Below are positions 1-9,423 of a stretch of 45,737 bases of DNA, piece after piece. The notes beneath the pieces are model-generated. The model had not been told where the DNA came from. It saw only the letters and a list, made by a program, of their open reading frames with translations, and ran no database searches. The stretch covers positions 1 to 45,737 of the forward strand of contig JBDOIU010000011.1 of assembly GCA_047404195.1 (NCBI GenBank), in the 5' to 3' direction. The position numbers and the translations under genes were made by a program. Each line of letters begins with the position of its first letter. Position 1 is the stretch's first letter. Source of the stretch: JAJRRL01 sp047404195 (GTDB lineage: Bacteria; Pseudomonadota; Gammaproteobacteria; JAJRRL01).

Positions 1-147
1 CACGTTTCTTTTCTTCTGCTGCACGTTTCTTTTCTTCTGCTGCACGTTTCTTTTCTTCTGCTGCACGTTTCTTTTCTTCTGCTGCACGTTTCTTTTCTTC
101 TGCTGCACGTTTCTTTTCTTCTGCTGCACGTTTCTTTTCTTCTGCTG
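1..147 (-). repeat. Seven identical 21-bp tandem repeats
   Basis: Seven perfect copies of a 21-bp unit (cacgtttcttttcttctgctg... read on +) occupy 1-147, with a decayed eighth copy at 148-168. Each encodes AAEEKKR in the minus-strand gene. The identity between copies points to recent expansion by slippage or recombination; the array may continue beyond the window. Confidence 0.95.
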
Positions 148-1699
148 CCCGTTTCTCTTCTTCTGCTACCCGTTGTGCATCTGTTTCGGCACGTTGTGCT
201 TCTGCTTCGGTACGCTGTGCTTCTGCTTCAGCGCGTTGTGCTTCTGCTTCAGCGCGTTGTGCTTCTGCTTCGGTACGCTGTGCTTCTTCTTTGGCACGTT
301 GTGCTTCTGCATCAGCCTGCCTTTTTTTATCTAAAAGTTGTTGTGCTTCCTTGGCTTTCCGTGTTGGTTCATCTTTCACATGCTGATTGTACAGGTTCCA
401 AAGCGTGGTGCAATCTGTTTGTGATAAAATAAGTGACTCGTTGTCTGTATCAATGGCTGTGGTCTTTTGCCCGGGTTGGTAAGTGATGTCTGCTGGCTTG
501 GTATGGCATGCAATTTCTTTAGCGTTTTTAGGGGATAGTAATTCTTTGATGTTGATGAGTGAGAGAGTTGGATAATTGTTTGTTGTTGTGACTACAGCCA
601 GTCCTCTTGCGCAAGCATCTATCTTTTCTGCAATGGTTGTCTCTTGGCTCTTTTTTATATCAACGTGATCTGGTTTTTTTTTGTCCTGCATTTGCTTGGT
701 GCTTGTTGAGTCAGTCGCCGGCGTTGCTTCTCCATTTGCTGCTGCTTTTGCTGTTGCCGCTGCTTTTTCTGCTGCTGCTTTTGCTGCCGCTGCTTTTGCT
801 GCCGCTGCTTTTTCTGCTGCTGCTTTTGCTGCCGCTGCTTTTTCTGCTACTGCTTTTGCTGCCGCTACTTTTGCTGCTGCTTGTTGCATTTTCACGGAAA
901 CTTCAGCTGGTCTTTTTAGCGCATCCAGTTCGGATTCGGTATCCTTGATGATTTTTTGGAGTTCGTTCAGGGCTTGTTGCTCTTTTTCCGTGTCGTGAAT
1001 AGCGAGGATGGCTTTTTCAAGTGAGGGGTAGTTTGTGACACCCTGTTTCTTAAGGCGGCTGCATATTGCATGCTGTAGTTGTTTTCTTGTGCTGCTATTT
1101 AAGTCGGCTTTATAAATGCTTTTGACCCTATCGAGTGTCGCTTCATTTGGCGATTTTTGATAGTCTTCAAAGTAGGTTTGTAATGCTGTATAAAATGTAA
1201 GTTTGAATTGACACGCCACCACTTCCTGAAAGGGTTTTAGGCGCTGGAGCATGGCATGGAGTTGATTTTGTTTAAACCTGTAACTGAGATATTCTTCTAG
1301 AACCATCTCAAACAATGCGCCATTACTTTCTTGTGCGGCGGTTCTTATGATACTGTTATTAGTTCGTTCTTTTTCTAGAATGGCCTCGAGTGATTGACCC
1401 CAAAAAATAGCTTCTAAGCATTCTTCTCGTTTCTGGCGGATACATGCAAGGATACATTCCCGGGTTATATTTCTATTAGAGGAGTTTTCCGCCATTGGTA
1501 ATTCAACGGTTTCCCACCAGGTGGATGCATTTGGGTTGTTGATTAGCCAGCGTTGTACGCAATGATTTCTTAATAGATGTGCGACTGCCTTATTACACTG
1601 ATTATATTCTGCTAACTGACCAGATCCATACAGCCGGTTATATTTTGCAATAAAATCAGTGATTTGCTTGTTAATGCGATCGTTTTGTGACTTTAACAT
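1..1699 (-). CDS. Repeat-rich coiled-coil protein, 5' part (runs off left edge)
   Basis: An uninterrupted minus-strand frame starts at the ATG at 1699 (MLKSQNDRINKQITDF) and stays open to base 1, giving at least 566 residues. The first ~270 residues are mixed helical sequence without a family I recognise. Then come an Ala/Lys/Glu-rich stretch (AKAAAEKAAA-type, about 680-890), a linker, AEAQR-type repeats (about 180-300) and seven perfect copies of the heptapeptide AAEEKKR at the edge. The composition predicts a long charged alpha-helix or coiled coil. No signal peptide or membrane segment is visible. The start has no strong Shine-Dalgarno, so it is the weakest part of the call. Plus-strand frames in 175-998 rich in Leu or Ala are antisense shadows of these repeats. 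Function is unknown; a secreted host-interaction protein is possible but only inferred from the neighbourhood. Confidence 0.75.
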   Translation of the reverse strand, partial: MLKSQNDRINKQITDFIAKYNRLYGSGQLAEYNQCNKAVAHLLRNHCVQRWLINNPNASTWWETVELPMAENSSNRNITRECILACIRQKREECLEAIFWGQSLEAILEKERTNNSIIRTAAQESNGALFEMVLEEYLSYRFKQNQLHAMLQRLKPFQEVVACQFKLTFYTALQTYFEDYQKSPNEATLDRVKSIYKADLNSSTRKQLQHAICSRLKKQGVTNYPSLEKAILAIHDTEKEQQALNELQKIIKDTESELDALKRPAEVSVKMQQAAAKVAAAKAVAEKAAAAKAAAEKAAAAKAAAAKAAAEKAAATAKAAANGEATPATDSTSTKQMQDKKKPDHVDIKKSQETTIAEKIDACARGLAVVTTTNNYPTLSLINIKELLSPKNAKEIACHTKPADITYQPGQKTTAIDTDNESLILSQTDCTTLWNLYNQHVKDEPTRKAKEAQQLLDKKRQADAEAQRAKEEAQRTEAEAQRAEAEAQRAEAEAQRTEAEAQRAETDAQRVAEEEKRAAEEKKRAAEEKKRAAEEKKRAAEEKKRAAEEKKRAAEEKKRAAEEKKR

Positions 1700-1927
1700 G
1701 ACGCTACTACTCAGAGTTGAAAGTTTATTGAAGTATTTAATACCCATCGATTGATTTATTATATCACAAACAGCCTGAATGGTCAATGAGAATACAAGTT
1801 TGATTGTATGCTGAATGATGGCCATTTGCAGGGTACTGTTGGTTGCAGTAACCCACAAGAAATCGTATGATGTAATGCCTTGATTTTTTACATATGCAGG
1901 CAGTTTTGGTTGCATTTAAGGCCTAAT

Positions 1928-3934
1928 ATGTCAATTTCCCACCAAGATTGTGCTAATGCTGTGCGATTTCTGTCCATTGATGCCGTGCAAAAGGCAAATT
2001 CAGGGCACCCCGGTATGCCCATGGGTATGGCTGATATTGCCACGGTTCTGTTCCGTCAGTATCTTTCTGTGTCGCCAAATCATGAAGATTGGTTGAATCG
2101 TGATCGGTTTGTGCTATCCAATGGCCATGGCGCAATGTTGCAATATGCTGTGCTGCACCTAGCTGGATTCGACGTCACTTTGGATGATATCAAGCAGTTT
2201 CGGCAGCTGCATTCCAAGACCCCGGGTCATCCAGAGTTTGGGCATACGCCTGGTGTTGAAACAACCACTGGTCCGCTGGGGCAGGGCTTAGCCAATGCAG
2301 TGGGGCTGGCAATTGCAGAACAGCGTTTAGCTGCTGAATTTAATCAATTAGACTTAAGCATCATTGACCATTACACCTATGCCTTTGTGGGTGATGGTTG
2401 CTTGATGGAAGGCATCTCGCATGAGGCATCTTCTTTGGCTGGGTCCCTGCAGCTGGGTAAGCTGATTGTTTTTTGGGATGACAATGGTATATCGATCGAC
2501 GGCGATGTCAGTGGCTGGTTTCAAGATGACACCATTAAGCGTTTTGAGGCGTATGGTTGGCAGGTGATCGCAGATGTGGATGGACATGATCCAGAAGTAA
2601 TTACTCAAGCAATTGAGCAAGCACAAGCTGAAGCATCAAAGCCAACTTTGATTGCATGCCGCACGCAGATAGGTTTCGGTTCTCCAAAAATGGTGGGTAC
2701 AGCAAAAGTACATGGTTCACCACTGGGTGAAGATGAAGTAGCTGCCACACGAGAAGCACTCAACTGGCCGCATGCCGCATTTGAGATCCCAGATGAGATA
2801 CGTTTAGCATGGTCTTGTTGCGAACGTGGTGATGAGCTGCATGTGGAGTGGCAAACACGTTGGCAGATGTACCAGGATGCTTTTCCATCGCACGCACAAG
2901 AGTTGCGTCGACGACAGACCGGACAAATGCCAGCAGGCTGGGCTGAGTGGGGACAACAGATCTTTGACAGCATGCAGGCTGTGAAACAGTCGATAGCGAC
3001 ACGTCAAGCCAGTCGACAATGTTTAGAGCGCATGGGGCTCATATTGCCGGAGTTATTGGGTGGGTCTGCTGACCTGACCGGTTCGAATTGCACTGATTGG
3101 TCGGAAAGTACCGATTTTACAGCATCCAACCGCCAAGGTAATTACTTGCGATACGGTGTGCGTGAATTTGCAATGGCTGCCATCATGAATGGTTTAGCAC
3201 TCTATGGTGGTTTGTTACCCTACGGTGGCACCTTTTTGGTTTTTTCAGATTATATGCGAAATGCCATGCGGTTATCTGCTTTGATGCAGCAGCGAGTGGT
3301 TTATGTATTAACGCATGACTCCATTGGGCTTGGTGAAGATGGACCGACGCATCAGCCCGTTGAGCACTTGGCGATGTGTCGATTAACGCCGGGGTTAGAT
3401 GTGTGGCGACCTGCAGATGCTGCTGAGACCTGGGTTGCATGGCAATCAGCCGTTGAAAAGCAGGGACCATCGGTATTGTGTTTGTCGCGACAGTCAGTGC
3501 CTGCGTTATCACATTGTGGTGCCAGCGCTGCGGATGTGGCCAAAGGCGGTTACATACTATCAGATCGAGACAATGCGCAGGCCCTCATCATTGCAACGGG
3601 CTCTGAGTGTCAGCTTGCGCTCGTAGCACAAGAGCAGCTTGATGCCTTGGGTGTCGCCGTGCGTGTTATTTCCATGCCATGTGTGTCTGTATTTTTGGCT
3701 CAACCAGTAGACTACCAGCAGTCAGTTTTACCACCAGCAATACAAGCGCGGGTAGCCGTTGAGGCTGCTGCAGCAGATTACTGGTATCGCTTTGTTGGTC
3801 TATCGGGTAAGGTTGTGGGTATGTCCAGCTTTGGTTTGTCTGCACCCGCCAAAGAGATCTATGAAGATTTGGGGATCACATCAGACGCGGTAACGGCTGC
3901 TGTGCAGTCGGTTTTAGCACAACAAGACAGTTAA
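1928..3934 (+). CDS. tkt: Transketolase
   Basis: Transketolase moves two-carbon ketol units between sugar phosphates in the non-oxidative pentose phosphate pathway, using thiamine diphosphate and a divalent metal; it is cytosolic. The protein shows the family order: N-terminal GHPGMPMG, TGPLGQGLANAVG, and the ThDP-binding GDGCLMEGISHEA followed by DDNGIS; then the central pyrimidine-binding domain with the acidic region LGEDGPTHQPVEHLA; then the C-terminal domain. I chose ATG 1928 (MSISHQDCANAVR), which has AAGG six bases upstream and gives 668 residues, the usual size; the frame is open back to 1880 but that extension (MIFYICRQFW) does not resemble the family. It is first gene of the operon, 24 bp before gap. 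The order tkt-gap-pgk-pyk is known from Coxiella and Legionella. Confidence 0.97.
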   Translation: MSISHQDCANAVRFLSIDAVQKANSGHPGMPMGMADIATVLFRQYLSVSPNHEDWLNRDRFVLSNGHGAMLQYAVLHLAGFDVTLDDIKQFRQLHSKTPGHPEFGHTPGVETTTGPLGQGLANAVGLAIAEQRLAAEFNQLDLSIIDHYTYAFVGDGCLMEGISHEASSLAGSLQLGKLIVFWDDNGISIDGDVSGWFQDDTIKRFEAYGWQVIADVDGHDPEVITQAIEQAQAEASKPTLIACRTQIGFGSPKMVGTAKVHGSPLGEDEVAATREALNWPHAAFEIPDEIRLAWSCCERGDELHVEWQTRWQMYQDAFPSHAQELRRRQTGQMPAGWAEWGQQIFDSMQAVKQSIATRQASRQCLERMGLILPELLGGSADLTGSNCTDWSESTDFTASNRQGNYLRYGVREFAMAAIMNGLALYGGLLPYGGTFLVFSDYMRNAMRLSALMQQRVVYVLTHDSIGLGEDGPTHQPVEHLAMCRLTPGLDVWRPADAAETWVAWQSAVEKQGPSVLCLSRQSVPALSHCGASAADVAKGGYILSDRDNAQALIIATGSECQLALVAQEQLDALGVAVRVISMPCVSVFLAQPVDYQQSVLPPAIQARVAVEAAAADYWYRFVGLSGKVVGMSSFGLSAPAKEIYEDLGITSDAVTAAVQSVLAQQDS

Positions 3935-3958
3935 TATTAATTTTTTAGGGAGATCGAT

Positions 3959-4969
3959 ATGACATTTAAATTAGCGATAAATGGCTATGGGCGTATTGGC
4001 CGCAACGTCTTACGGGCATTGCTTGCTAGAGGTCAACAAGATGATTTACAGATTGTAGCCATCAATGATTTGTCACCGCCGGCCGTGAATGCACATTTAA
4101 CACAATATGATACAACACATGGACCGATTGGTGTGTCTGTGAGTTACGAAGATGATGTGCTGATTGTAGATGGGCACCGCATTCGTTTGACCGCCAATCG
4201 TGATCCAGAGCAGCTACCATGGGCAGAGATGGGTATTGATTGTGTTTTAGAGTGTACGGGGCGTTTTGCCAGTGCTGAGGGTGCGCAAAAGCATTTAAAT
4301 GCGGGCGCGAAGAAGGTTTTGGTATCAGCGCCTGCAGGTGCCGATGTGCCAACAGTTGTGTATGGTGTGAATGAGCATATTTTGACAGGTGATGAGCAGA
4401 TTATCTCAAATGCATCATGTACCACTAACTGTTTGGCGCCAGTTGCCAAAGTGTTGCACGAATGTGTGGGCATTGAGAGTGGTTTGCTGGTGACAGTACA
4501 TGCATACACCAATGATCAACACTTGATTGACAGTGCACACAAAGATTTACGGCGTGCACGTTCAGCCACGCAATCCATGATTCCAACTAAAACAGGTGCT
4601 GCCAAAGCAGTTGGTTTGGTGTTGCCAGAATTATCTGGCTTGTTGGATGGTTATGCAGTGCGCGTGCCAACCATCAATGTGTCGATGATTGACCTCTGTA
4701 TTCAAATGCAGCGACCAGCAACAGAGACAGCGGTCAACGAGGCGTTACAGGCAGCATCAAATGCTGAATTGTCAGGCGTACTGGCATGTAATACCTTGCC
4801 ACTGGTCTCCAGTGATTTCAATCATCACCCAGCGTCATCGATTGCTGACTTAACACAAACAAAAGTGATGGGTAACCTGTTGAAGATCGTCAGCTGGTAT
4901 GACAATGAGTGGGGTTTTTCCTGTCGCATGTTAGACACTGCACTGCATGCATTGTCTCTGAGTCAGTAA
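3959..4969 (+). CDS. gap: Glyceraldehyde-3-phosphate dehydrogenase, type I
   Basis: Oxidises glyceraldehyde 3-phosphate to 1,3-bisphosphoglycerate in glycolysis (or the reverse). The Rossmann start is FKLAINGYGRIGRNVLRA, with N36-D37 at the end of the second strand favouring NAD. The catalytic cysteine is Cys154 in SNASCTTNCLAPV and the partner is His181 in VHAYTNDQ; the end WYDNEWGFSCRMLD is standard. The YTND form of the His motif is seen in many proteobacterial GapB/Gap enzymes rather than E. coli GapA (inference from memory of the family). The length is 336 residues. A good ribosome site (AGGGAG) precedes ATG 3959. It sits between tkt and pgk, with only two bases to the pgk start, so translation is probably coupled. 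Confidence 0.97.
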   Translation: MTFKLAINGYGRIGRNVLRALLARGQQDDLQIVAINDLSPPAVNAHLTQYDTTHGPIGVSVSYEDDVLIVDGHRIRLTANRDPEQLPWAEMGIDCVLECTGRFASAEGAQKHLNAGAKKVLVSAPAGADVPTVVYGVNEHILTGDEQIISNASCTTNCLAPVAKVLHECVGIESGLLVTVHAYTNDQHLIDSAHKDLRRARSATQSMIPTKTGAAKAVGLVLPELSGLLDGYAVRVPTINVSMIDLCIQMQRPATETAVNEALQAASNAELSGVLACNTLPLVSSDFNHHPASSIADLTQTKVMGNLLKIVSWYDNEWGFSCRMLDTALHALSLSQ

Positions 4970-4971
4970 GC

Positions 4972-6147
4972 ATGACGATCACTGATTTGTCACAGTTATC
5001 GGATTGTGTTGGTAAGCGTGTTTTATTGCGCCTTGATTTGAATGTCCCACTAACAAAAGACAATCAAGTGGCAGACGACAGCCGATTGCAACGCGCTTTG
5101 CCGACGATTAACCATTTATTACAATTGGGTGCGCAGGTTTTTATTTTGACGCATCTGGGTCGGCCCACTGAAGGTCAGCATGATACACAGCTTTCTACAC
5201 GCTGCTTGTTAACGGCCTTAGAATCTGCTTGTGGTCAAGCTGTGGCGTGGATGCCCGATGTTTTGCATGGTGAGATGCCTGATACGCCACTTGTGTTGTT
5301 AGAGAATTGTCGTTTCTGGCAGGGTGAGAGTGCTAATTGTACCACCTTAGCGGCTGCTGTAGCCAGTCGTTTTGATTTGATGGTGATGGATGCATTCGCA
5401 GTGGCTCACCGTTCACATGCGTCAACGGTTGGCTTGATTCAACAGATGCAAAGCGTTTTTGTTGGCAGCCTTATGCAGGAAGAGCTTGCAGCGATTGCGC
5501 GTGTTAAGCAATCACCTCAGTCGTCCGTTTGTGCCATTGTGGGTGGCTCAAAGATATCCACTAAGATTGGCTTATTACAGGCATTGCTACCCAAAGTATC
5601 TACTTTGATTGTCGGAGGTGGTATTGCAAATACCTTGTGTGCAGCGCAGGGTTTTGCTATGCAAGATTCATTGGTTGAAGAAGACGCTATCGATGTTGCC
5701 AAATCGCTTTTATTGGCTGCCGAAGAGCAGGGTGTCAGCATGCCATTACCAACCGATGTCATCACAGTGAAGTCTATTGCTGAACCAGCAACAGCTCGGT
5801 TGAGCTTAATTGATCAGTGTGAGCCAGGTGATCGAATTGTCGATATTGGTCCAGCAACGCAGCTGCAGTATGCACATCACATTGCGGCTGCAGCAACCAT
5901 CATATGGAATGGGCCGGTAGGTATTTTTGAAGTACCAGAATACGCCAGTGGCTCACGTGCCATTGCAGAAGCCATTGCTTCTAACCAGTCAGCATTTACT
6001 CTGGCAGGGGGCGGGGACACCTTGGCGTGTTTAAAAGCTTTTTCCTTGTCACATGAGCTATCCTATTTATCAACCGGTGGGGGTGCATTTTTAGCAGCTC
6101 TGCAAGCGGAAAAACTGCCAGTTGTGGCCGCATTGGAGGCAATATGA
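4972..6147 (+). CDS. pgk: Phosphoglycerate kinase
   Basis: Transfers the acyl phosphate of 1,3-bisphosphoglycerate to ADP, giving ATP. ATG 4972 gives a 391-residue protein starting MTITDLSQLSDCVGKRVLLR; the longer frame from 4909 only overlaps gap. Family motifs in order: RLDLNVPLTK, HLGRPTEG, VMDAFAVAHRSHAST, VGGSKISTKIGLL, NGPVGIFEVPEYASGS, GGGDTLACLKAF and STGGGAFLAAL. Several positions differ from the E. coli form (for example GGGDT instead of GGGDS, and DAFAVAHR instead of DAFGTAHR), but the nucleotide and substrate motifs remain. The stop overlaps the pyk start (ATGA), indicating coupling in the operon. Confidence 0.97.
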   Translation: MTITDLSQLSDCVGKRVLLRLDLNVPLTKDNQVADDSRLQRALPTINHLLQLGAQVFILTHLGRPTEGQHDTQLSTRCLLTALESACGQAVAWMPDVLHGEMPDTPLVLLENCRFWQGESANCTTLAAAVASRFDLMVMDAFAVAHRSHASTVGLIQQMQSVFVGSLMQEELAAIARVKQSPQSSVCAIVGGSKISTKIGLLQALLPKVSTLIVGGGIANTLCAAQGFAMQDSLVEEDAIDVAKSLLLAAEEQGVSMPLPTDVITVKSIAEPATARLSLIDQCEPGDRIVDIGPATQLQYAHHIAAAATIIWNGPVGIFEVPEYASGSRAIAEAIASNQSAFTLAGGGDTLACLKAFSLSHELSYLSTGGGAFLAALQAEKLPVVAALEAI

Positions 6148-7610
6148 TTCATCATCACAGTTCAGATACATTACGACGCACTAAGTTGGTTGCAACGCTT
6201 GGACCTGCTACATCATCTCATGAGAGGTTGCAACAACTCGTTGCGGCAGGTGTTGATGTGGTACGCATTAACTGTTCACATGGCGTGTTAGAAGGACATG
6301 CTGCAGTGATTGCATTGGTGCGCGAAGTCAGCGAGCAGCAGCAGCGGCACATTGCTGTTTTAGTGGATTTGCAGGGACCTAAAATTCGCATCACATCTTT
6401 TGAAGAGGGTGCAATTACCCTTGTTAAGGGGCAGGAATTCACGTTGGATGCTGAGATGGATGCTGCCGCTGGCCATCAAGCGGCTGTTGGTATTGGGTAT
6501 CAGAATTTAGCGCAAGATGTACAAGCGGGTGATGTATTGTTACTGGATGATGGACGTATCCGCCTGTCCGTCTCACGCATTGAAGGCTCACGTGTGATTT
6601 GTACGGTGTTATTGGGTGGTAATTTATCCAATCATAAAGGGGTTAATCGTTTGGGCGGTGGTTTAACAGCACCAGCACTGACTGATAAAGATAAAAAAGA
6701 TCTGGCTTTTATGTTACAGCATGATATTGATTATATTGCTGTCTCATTCCCGCGTGATGCCAATGATATTGTATTGGCAAGACGTTTGTTGGGTGAGCAA
6801 GGCAAACACATTGGCATCATTGCCAAGATTGAGCGTGCAGAAGCTGTGAAAAGTTTAGAAGGCATTATTAACGAAAGTGATGGTGTCATGGTGGCAAGAG
6901 GTGATCTTGCGGTTGAAATTGGTGATGAGCATGTGCCATTGGTGCAGCGTGATATTATTGAAAAGACGCGTGACATGAACAAGCCTGTGATCATTGCCAC
7001 ACAAATGATGGAATCAATGATTCATTCTCCGACACCGACACGCGCTGAGGTATCTGATATTGCGACTGCTGTATTGGATAATGCCGATGCTGTGATGTTG
7101 TCTGCTGAAACAGCTACCGGAGATTTTCCCATTGTGACGTTGCAATCAATGTCGAATATCTGTCAAACAGTTGAGCGCTATCCCGCATCACAACAATCAA
7201 GGCATCGGGTGACAGAGCAGTTTCAACGTATTGATGAAGCCATTGCAATGGCAACGATGTATACGGCAAATCACCTGGATATCACTGCCATTGTGACGCT
7301 CACTGAAACAGGTGCAACGCCGCGTTGGATGTCACGTATTCGTACAGCCATTCCTATCTATGCGCTCAGCCGTTATGGTAAAACCTTACATAAAATGGCT
7401 CTGTTCAGAGGTGTCTATCCTGTTGAGTTTGATCCAACACAGCATCCGTACGAGTGTGTCAATCGTGCTGCCTTGCAATGCTTGGTAGATGCTGATATTT
7501 TGAAAGACCGGGATCGTGTTATTCTCACTAAAGGTGATCACATGGGCGTGGGAGGTGGTTCCAACGCCATGAAAATACTATTGGTTGGTGATGTCTTAGC
7601 TGGGATTTAA
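6144..7610 (+). CDS. pyk: Pyruvate kinase
   Basis: Makes pyruvate and ATP from phosphoenolpyruvate and ADP at the end of glycolysis. The 488-residue protein has the barrel start TKLVATLGPATSS, the motif VVRINCSHG (the family usually has NFSHG, so Phe is Cys here), LQGPKIRI, the catalytic lysine region IAKIERAEAVK, MVARGDLAVEIG, and the long motif ATQMMESMIHSPTPTRAEVSD. The C-terminal allosteric domain is complete, and the length fits the PykA type. The ATG at 6144 overlaps the pgk stop. No fructose-bisphosphate aldolase gene follows, although fba often closes this operon in Coxiella and Legionella. Instead its 3' end overlaps the convergent 7596-9185 gene by 15 bp. Confidence 0.97.
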   Translation: MIHHHSSDTLRRTKLVATLGPATSSHERLQQLVAAGVDVVRINCSHGVLEGHAAVIALVREVSEQQQRHIAVLVDLQGPKIRITSFEEGAITLVKGQEFTLDAEMDAAAGHQAAVGIGYQNLAQDVQAGDVLLLDDGRIRLSVSRIEGSRVICTVLLGGNLSNHKGVNRLGGGLTAPALTDKDKKDLAFMLQHDIDYIAVSFPRDANDIVLARRLLGEQGKHIGIIAKIERAEAVKSLEGIINESDGVMVARGDLAVEIGDEHVPLVQRDIIEKTRDMNKPVIIATQMMESMIHSPTPTRAEVSDIATAVLDNADAVMLSAETATGDFPIVTLQSMSNICQTVERYPASQQSRHRVTEQFQRIDEAIAMATMYTANHLDITAIVTLTETGATPRWMSRIRTAIPIYALSRYGKTLHKMALFRGVYPVEFDPTQHPYECVNRAALQCLVDADILKDRDRVILTKGDHMGVGGGSNAMKILLVGDVLAGI

Positions 7611-9185
7611 TTCAGTTAAAATAGATTGTTGTAGCGCTCTTGCAGTTGGTACGAGAACACTGTTACCAGTGTCACTCAGCTTGGCTTGAGTAGTTTCAGG
7701 TGTGTTTTCTTTATTATCTTGTCTTGTGGCTTTAGTCAGTGCTGACTGAATTGCTTGTTGCCCTTCACTATACCCATTCCTTTCTGCGGCACATAAAATT
7801 GTTCTGAGTATGCTTTCGCTTAAGCCAGCAGGTATACTAGCACCGTAGTGAATCAGTGACGCAGCGCCAATAAAATTTTCATTAGACAGTGCCAGATCCA
7901 CAATGCTGTCATCGTTATCATATTCAATATGCATATTAAATTGATCCTTCGGTAGTCCAAGCGGTAAACCTGATTCGCTTTGAGCAATTAACTGTAAATA
8001 GATATCCTTTTTATCTGAATCACCTTGAATGTATTGAAAAATAGATTTTAAGCAGAACGCGGACTTGCCATTATCACTGATCTCTGTGGCGGCGTTGATC
8101 GTCGCATCTGTGTCATGGTTCAGGCCTTGTCTGATAGCATATTCGATACCATTGCGTGTATTGATTTCATCAAGATAGTTCATGTCATTATGAACATCGT
8201 CGAGTGTTTCTCCTGCGGACATGATCTGTCTTATTGCAGAAACATTGCCGCGGTGAAGTGCAATACTCAGAGGGCGTAAATCATCTCTGTTGGCAATCTG
8301 TATTGCTTCTGGTGCCACTTCGATCAGTTGTTGAATGGTTGATTCATGGTTCCCGTTTTTGGCTACACGGTGCAATGCAGTGTTGCCGTCACTGTCGGTC
8401 CATAATGCCTCTTGCTGACACATTGGTTGGCCTGTGCGGGACTTGCTGATAGGAGAAGTGAATGGGTTTACACAAGCAAGTTCCATTTTTCTGGTTGGTG
8501 TCACAGGTGCGCTTGCTGCGACTGTGACACGCTTGGGTTTGGGTGAGCGATAACCGACATTATGCCAAAAAGAGTTGACACATTGCTCCGCACTTTTATA
8601 GGCTGGCGGACGACCTTTACTCTCATTAGGGTCAAGTAGCTCAATACCCTTGCCTTTTTTTCTGATCATTGTGGCGTGGCCACCAATATAGTCACAACCA
8701 CCAGAAGCAAGGTAAATAGCATTCTGCTTTTTGGACTGCATGAGTTTTCGTATAATTGTTGCTAGCTTTTCCTTGCTCATTTTACCTGAGATGAGGGGGC
8801 AGTCGCCGTAGATGTCTCTAAAGCGTTCTAGCTGTGTACCATTTGTGCCGTCAGTCGTTTGTATTGCATACACACCTTTAATATAAGCCAACATTGCTGC
8901 TGGGTTGATATGATCTATTTCATTTTTTGCGATCAGTTCATATAAACTATAGTGGTATCTGAATGTGTCAGCGTGTTTTGCATAACGCTTCGTGTTGGCC
9001 TTAGTGAAAATGGCCATATTACAAATGGTGAACCCATGGCACCACCCTTGGCATTCATCAATTGCTTTGATCAATGTTGCCACTTCATCGGAGTTACCAT
9101 ATGATTTTTCATGATGCTTTCTAAGATATTCTCCCATGCGCTTAATCACAACTGCTTGACTGTAGTCGACGTTACCTTTACTCAT
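7596..9185 (-). CDS. YopT/C58-like cysteine protease with ankyrin repeats (putative effector)
   Basis: A 529-residue protein. The N-terminal ~200 residues have the spacing of a papain-fold peptidase of the YopT/AvrPphB (C58) type: C45-Q-G-W-C49 with a Gln that could form the oxyanion hole, His170 in GGHATMI, and Asp185 in ELLDPNES (family: HA... then DPN.G). About residues 265-335 are ankyrin-like: TDSDGNTALHRVAKNGNHES and RDDLRPLSIALHRGN. Weaker ankyrin-like helices follow to about residue 470, then a polar tail. No signal peptide is present, as expected for a type IV substrate. ATG 9185 has AAAGAG upstream. It is convergent with pyk and overlaps it by 15 bp. The protease call is motif-based and no search was run; substrate unknown. 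Confidence 0.7.
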   Translation of the reverse strand: MSKGNVDYSQAVVIKRMGEYLRKHHEKSYGNSDEVATLIKAIDECQGWCHGFTICNMAIFTKANTKRYAKHADTFRYHYSLYELIAKNEIDHINPAAMLAYIKGVYAIQTTDGTNGTQLERFRDIYGDCPLISGKMSKEKLATIIRKLMQSKKQNAIYLASGGCDYIGGHATMIRKKGKGIELLDPNESKGRPPAYKSAEQCVNSFWHNVGYRSPKPKRVTVAASAPVTPTRKMELACVNPFTSPISKSRTGQPMCQQEALWTDSDGNTALHRVAKNGNHESTIQQLIEVAPEAIQIANRDDLRPLSIALHRGNVSAIRQIMSAGETLDDVHNDMNYLDEINTRNGIEYAIRQGLNHDTDATINAATEISDNGKSAFCLKSIFQYIQGDSDKKDIYLQLIAQSESGLPLGLPKDQFNMHIEYDNDDSIVDLALSNENFIGAASLIHYGASIPAGLSESILRTILCAAERNGYSEGQQAIQSALTKATRQDNKENTPETTQAKLSDTGNSVLVPTARALQQSILTELNPS

Positions 9186-9423
9186 TATTGTACCACTCTT
9201 TAGATTAGACTATGTTATCTCTTATCCCTACATAATAATCCCTAAAGAAATATTCTAACACATAACAGGGGTAATATCGATCAAAAATAGAACAATCTTG
9301 TGCTGGTATCAAGCACTTAGAGATTTAGGCACCTTAACTGATCGTTAATTAAGTGTTGTTTAATCTTGTTTTGCATATTGAGATCGGTTAAAAGAATTGT
9401 TGATCAAAAGTGGAAATTGTACT

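Noticed and set aside
175..998. Plus-strand Leu-rich and Ala-rich frames
   Set aside because: Antisense readings of the minus-strand repeat gene, which is open across the entire region with better coding logic.
1839..1871. Promoter for tkt (TTGGTT and TATGAT)
   Set aside because: The boxes are 21 bp apart, too far for a normal sigma70 site.
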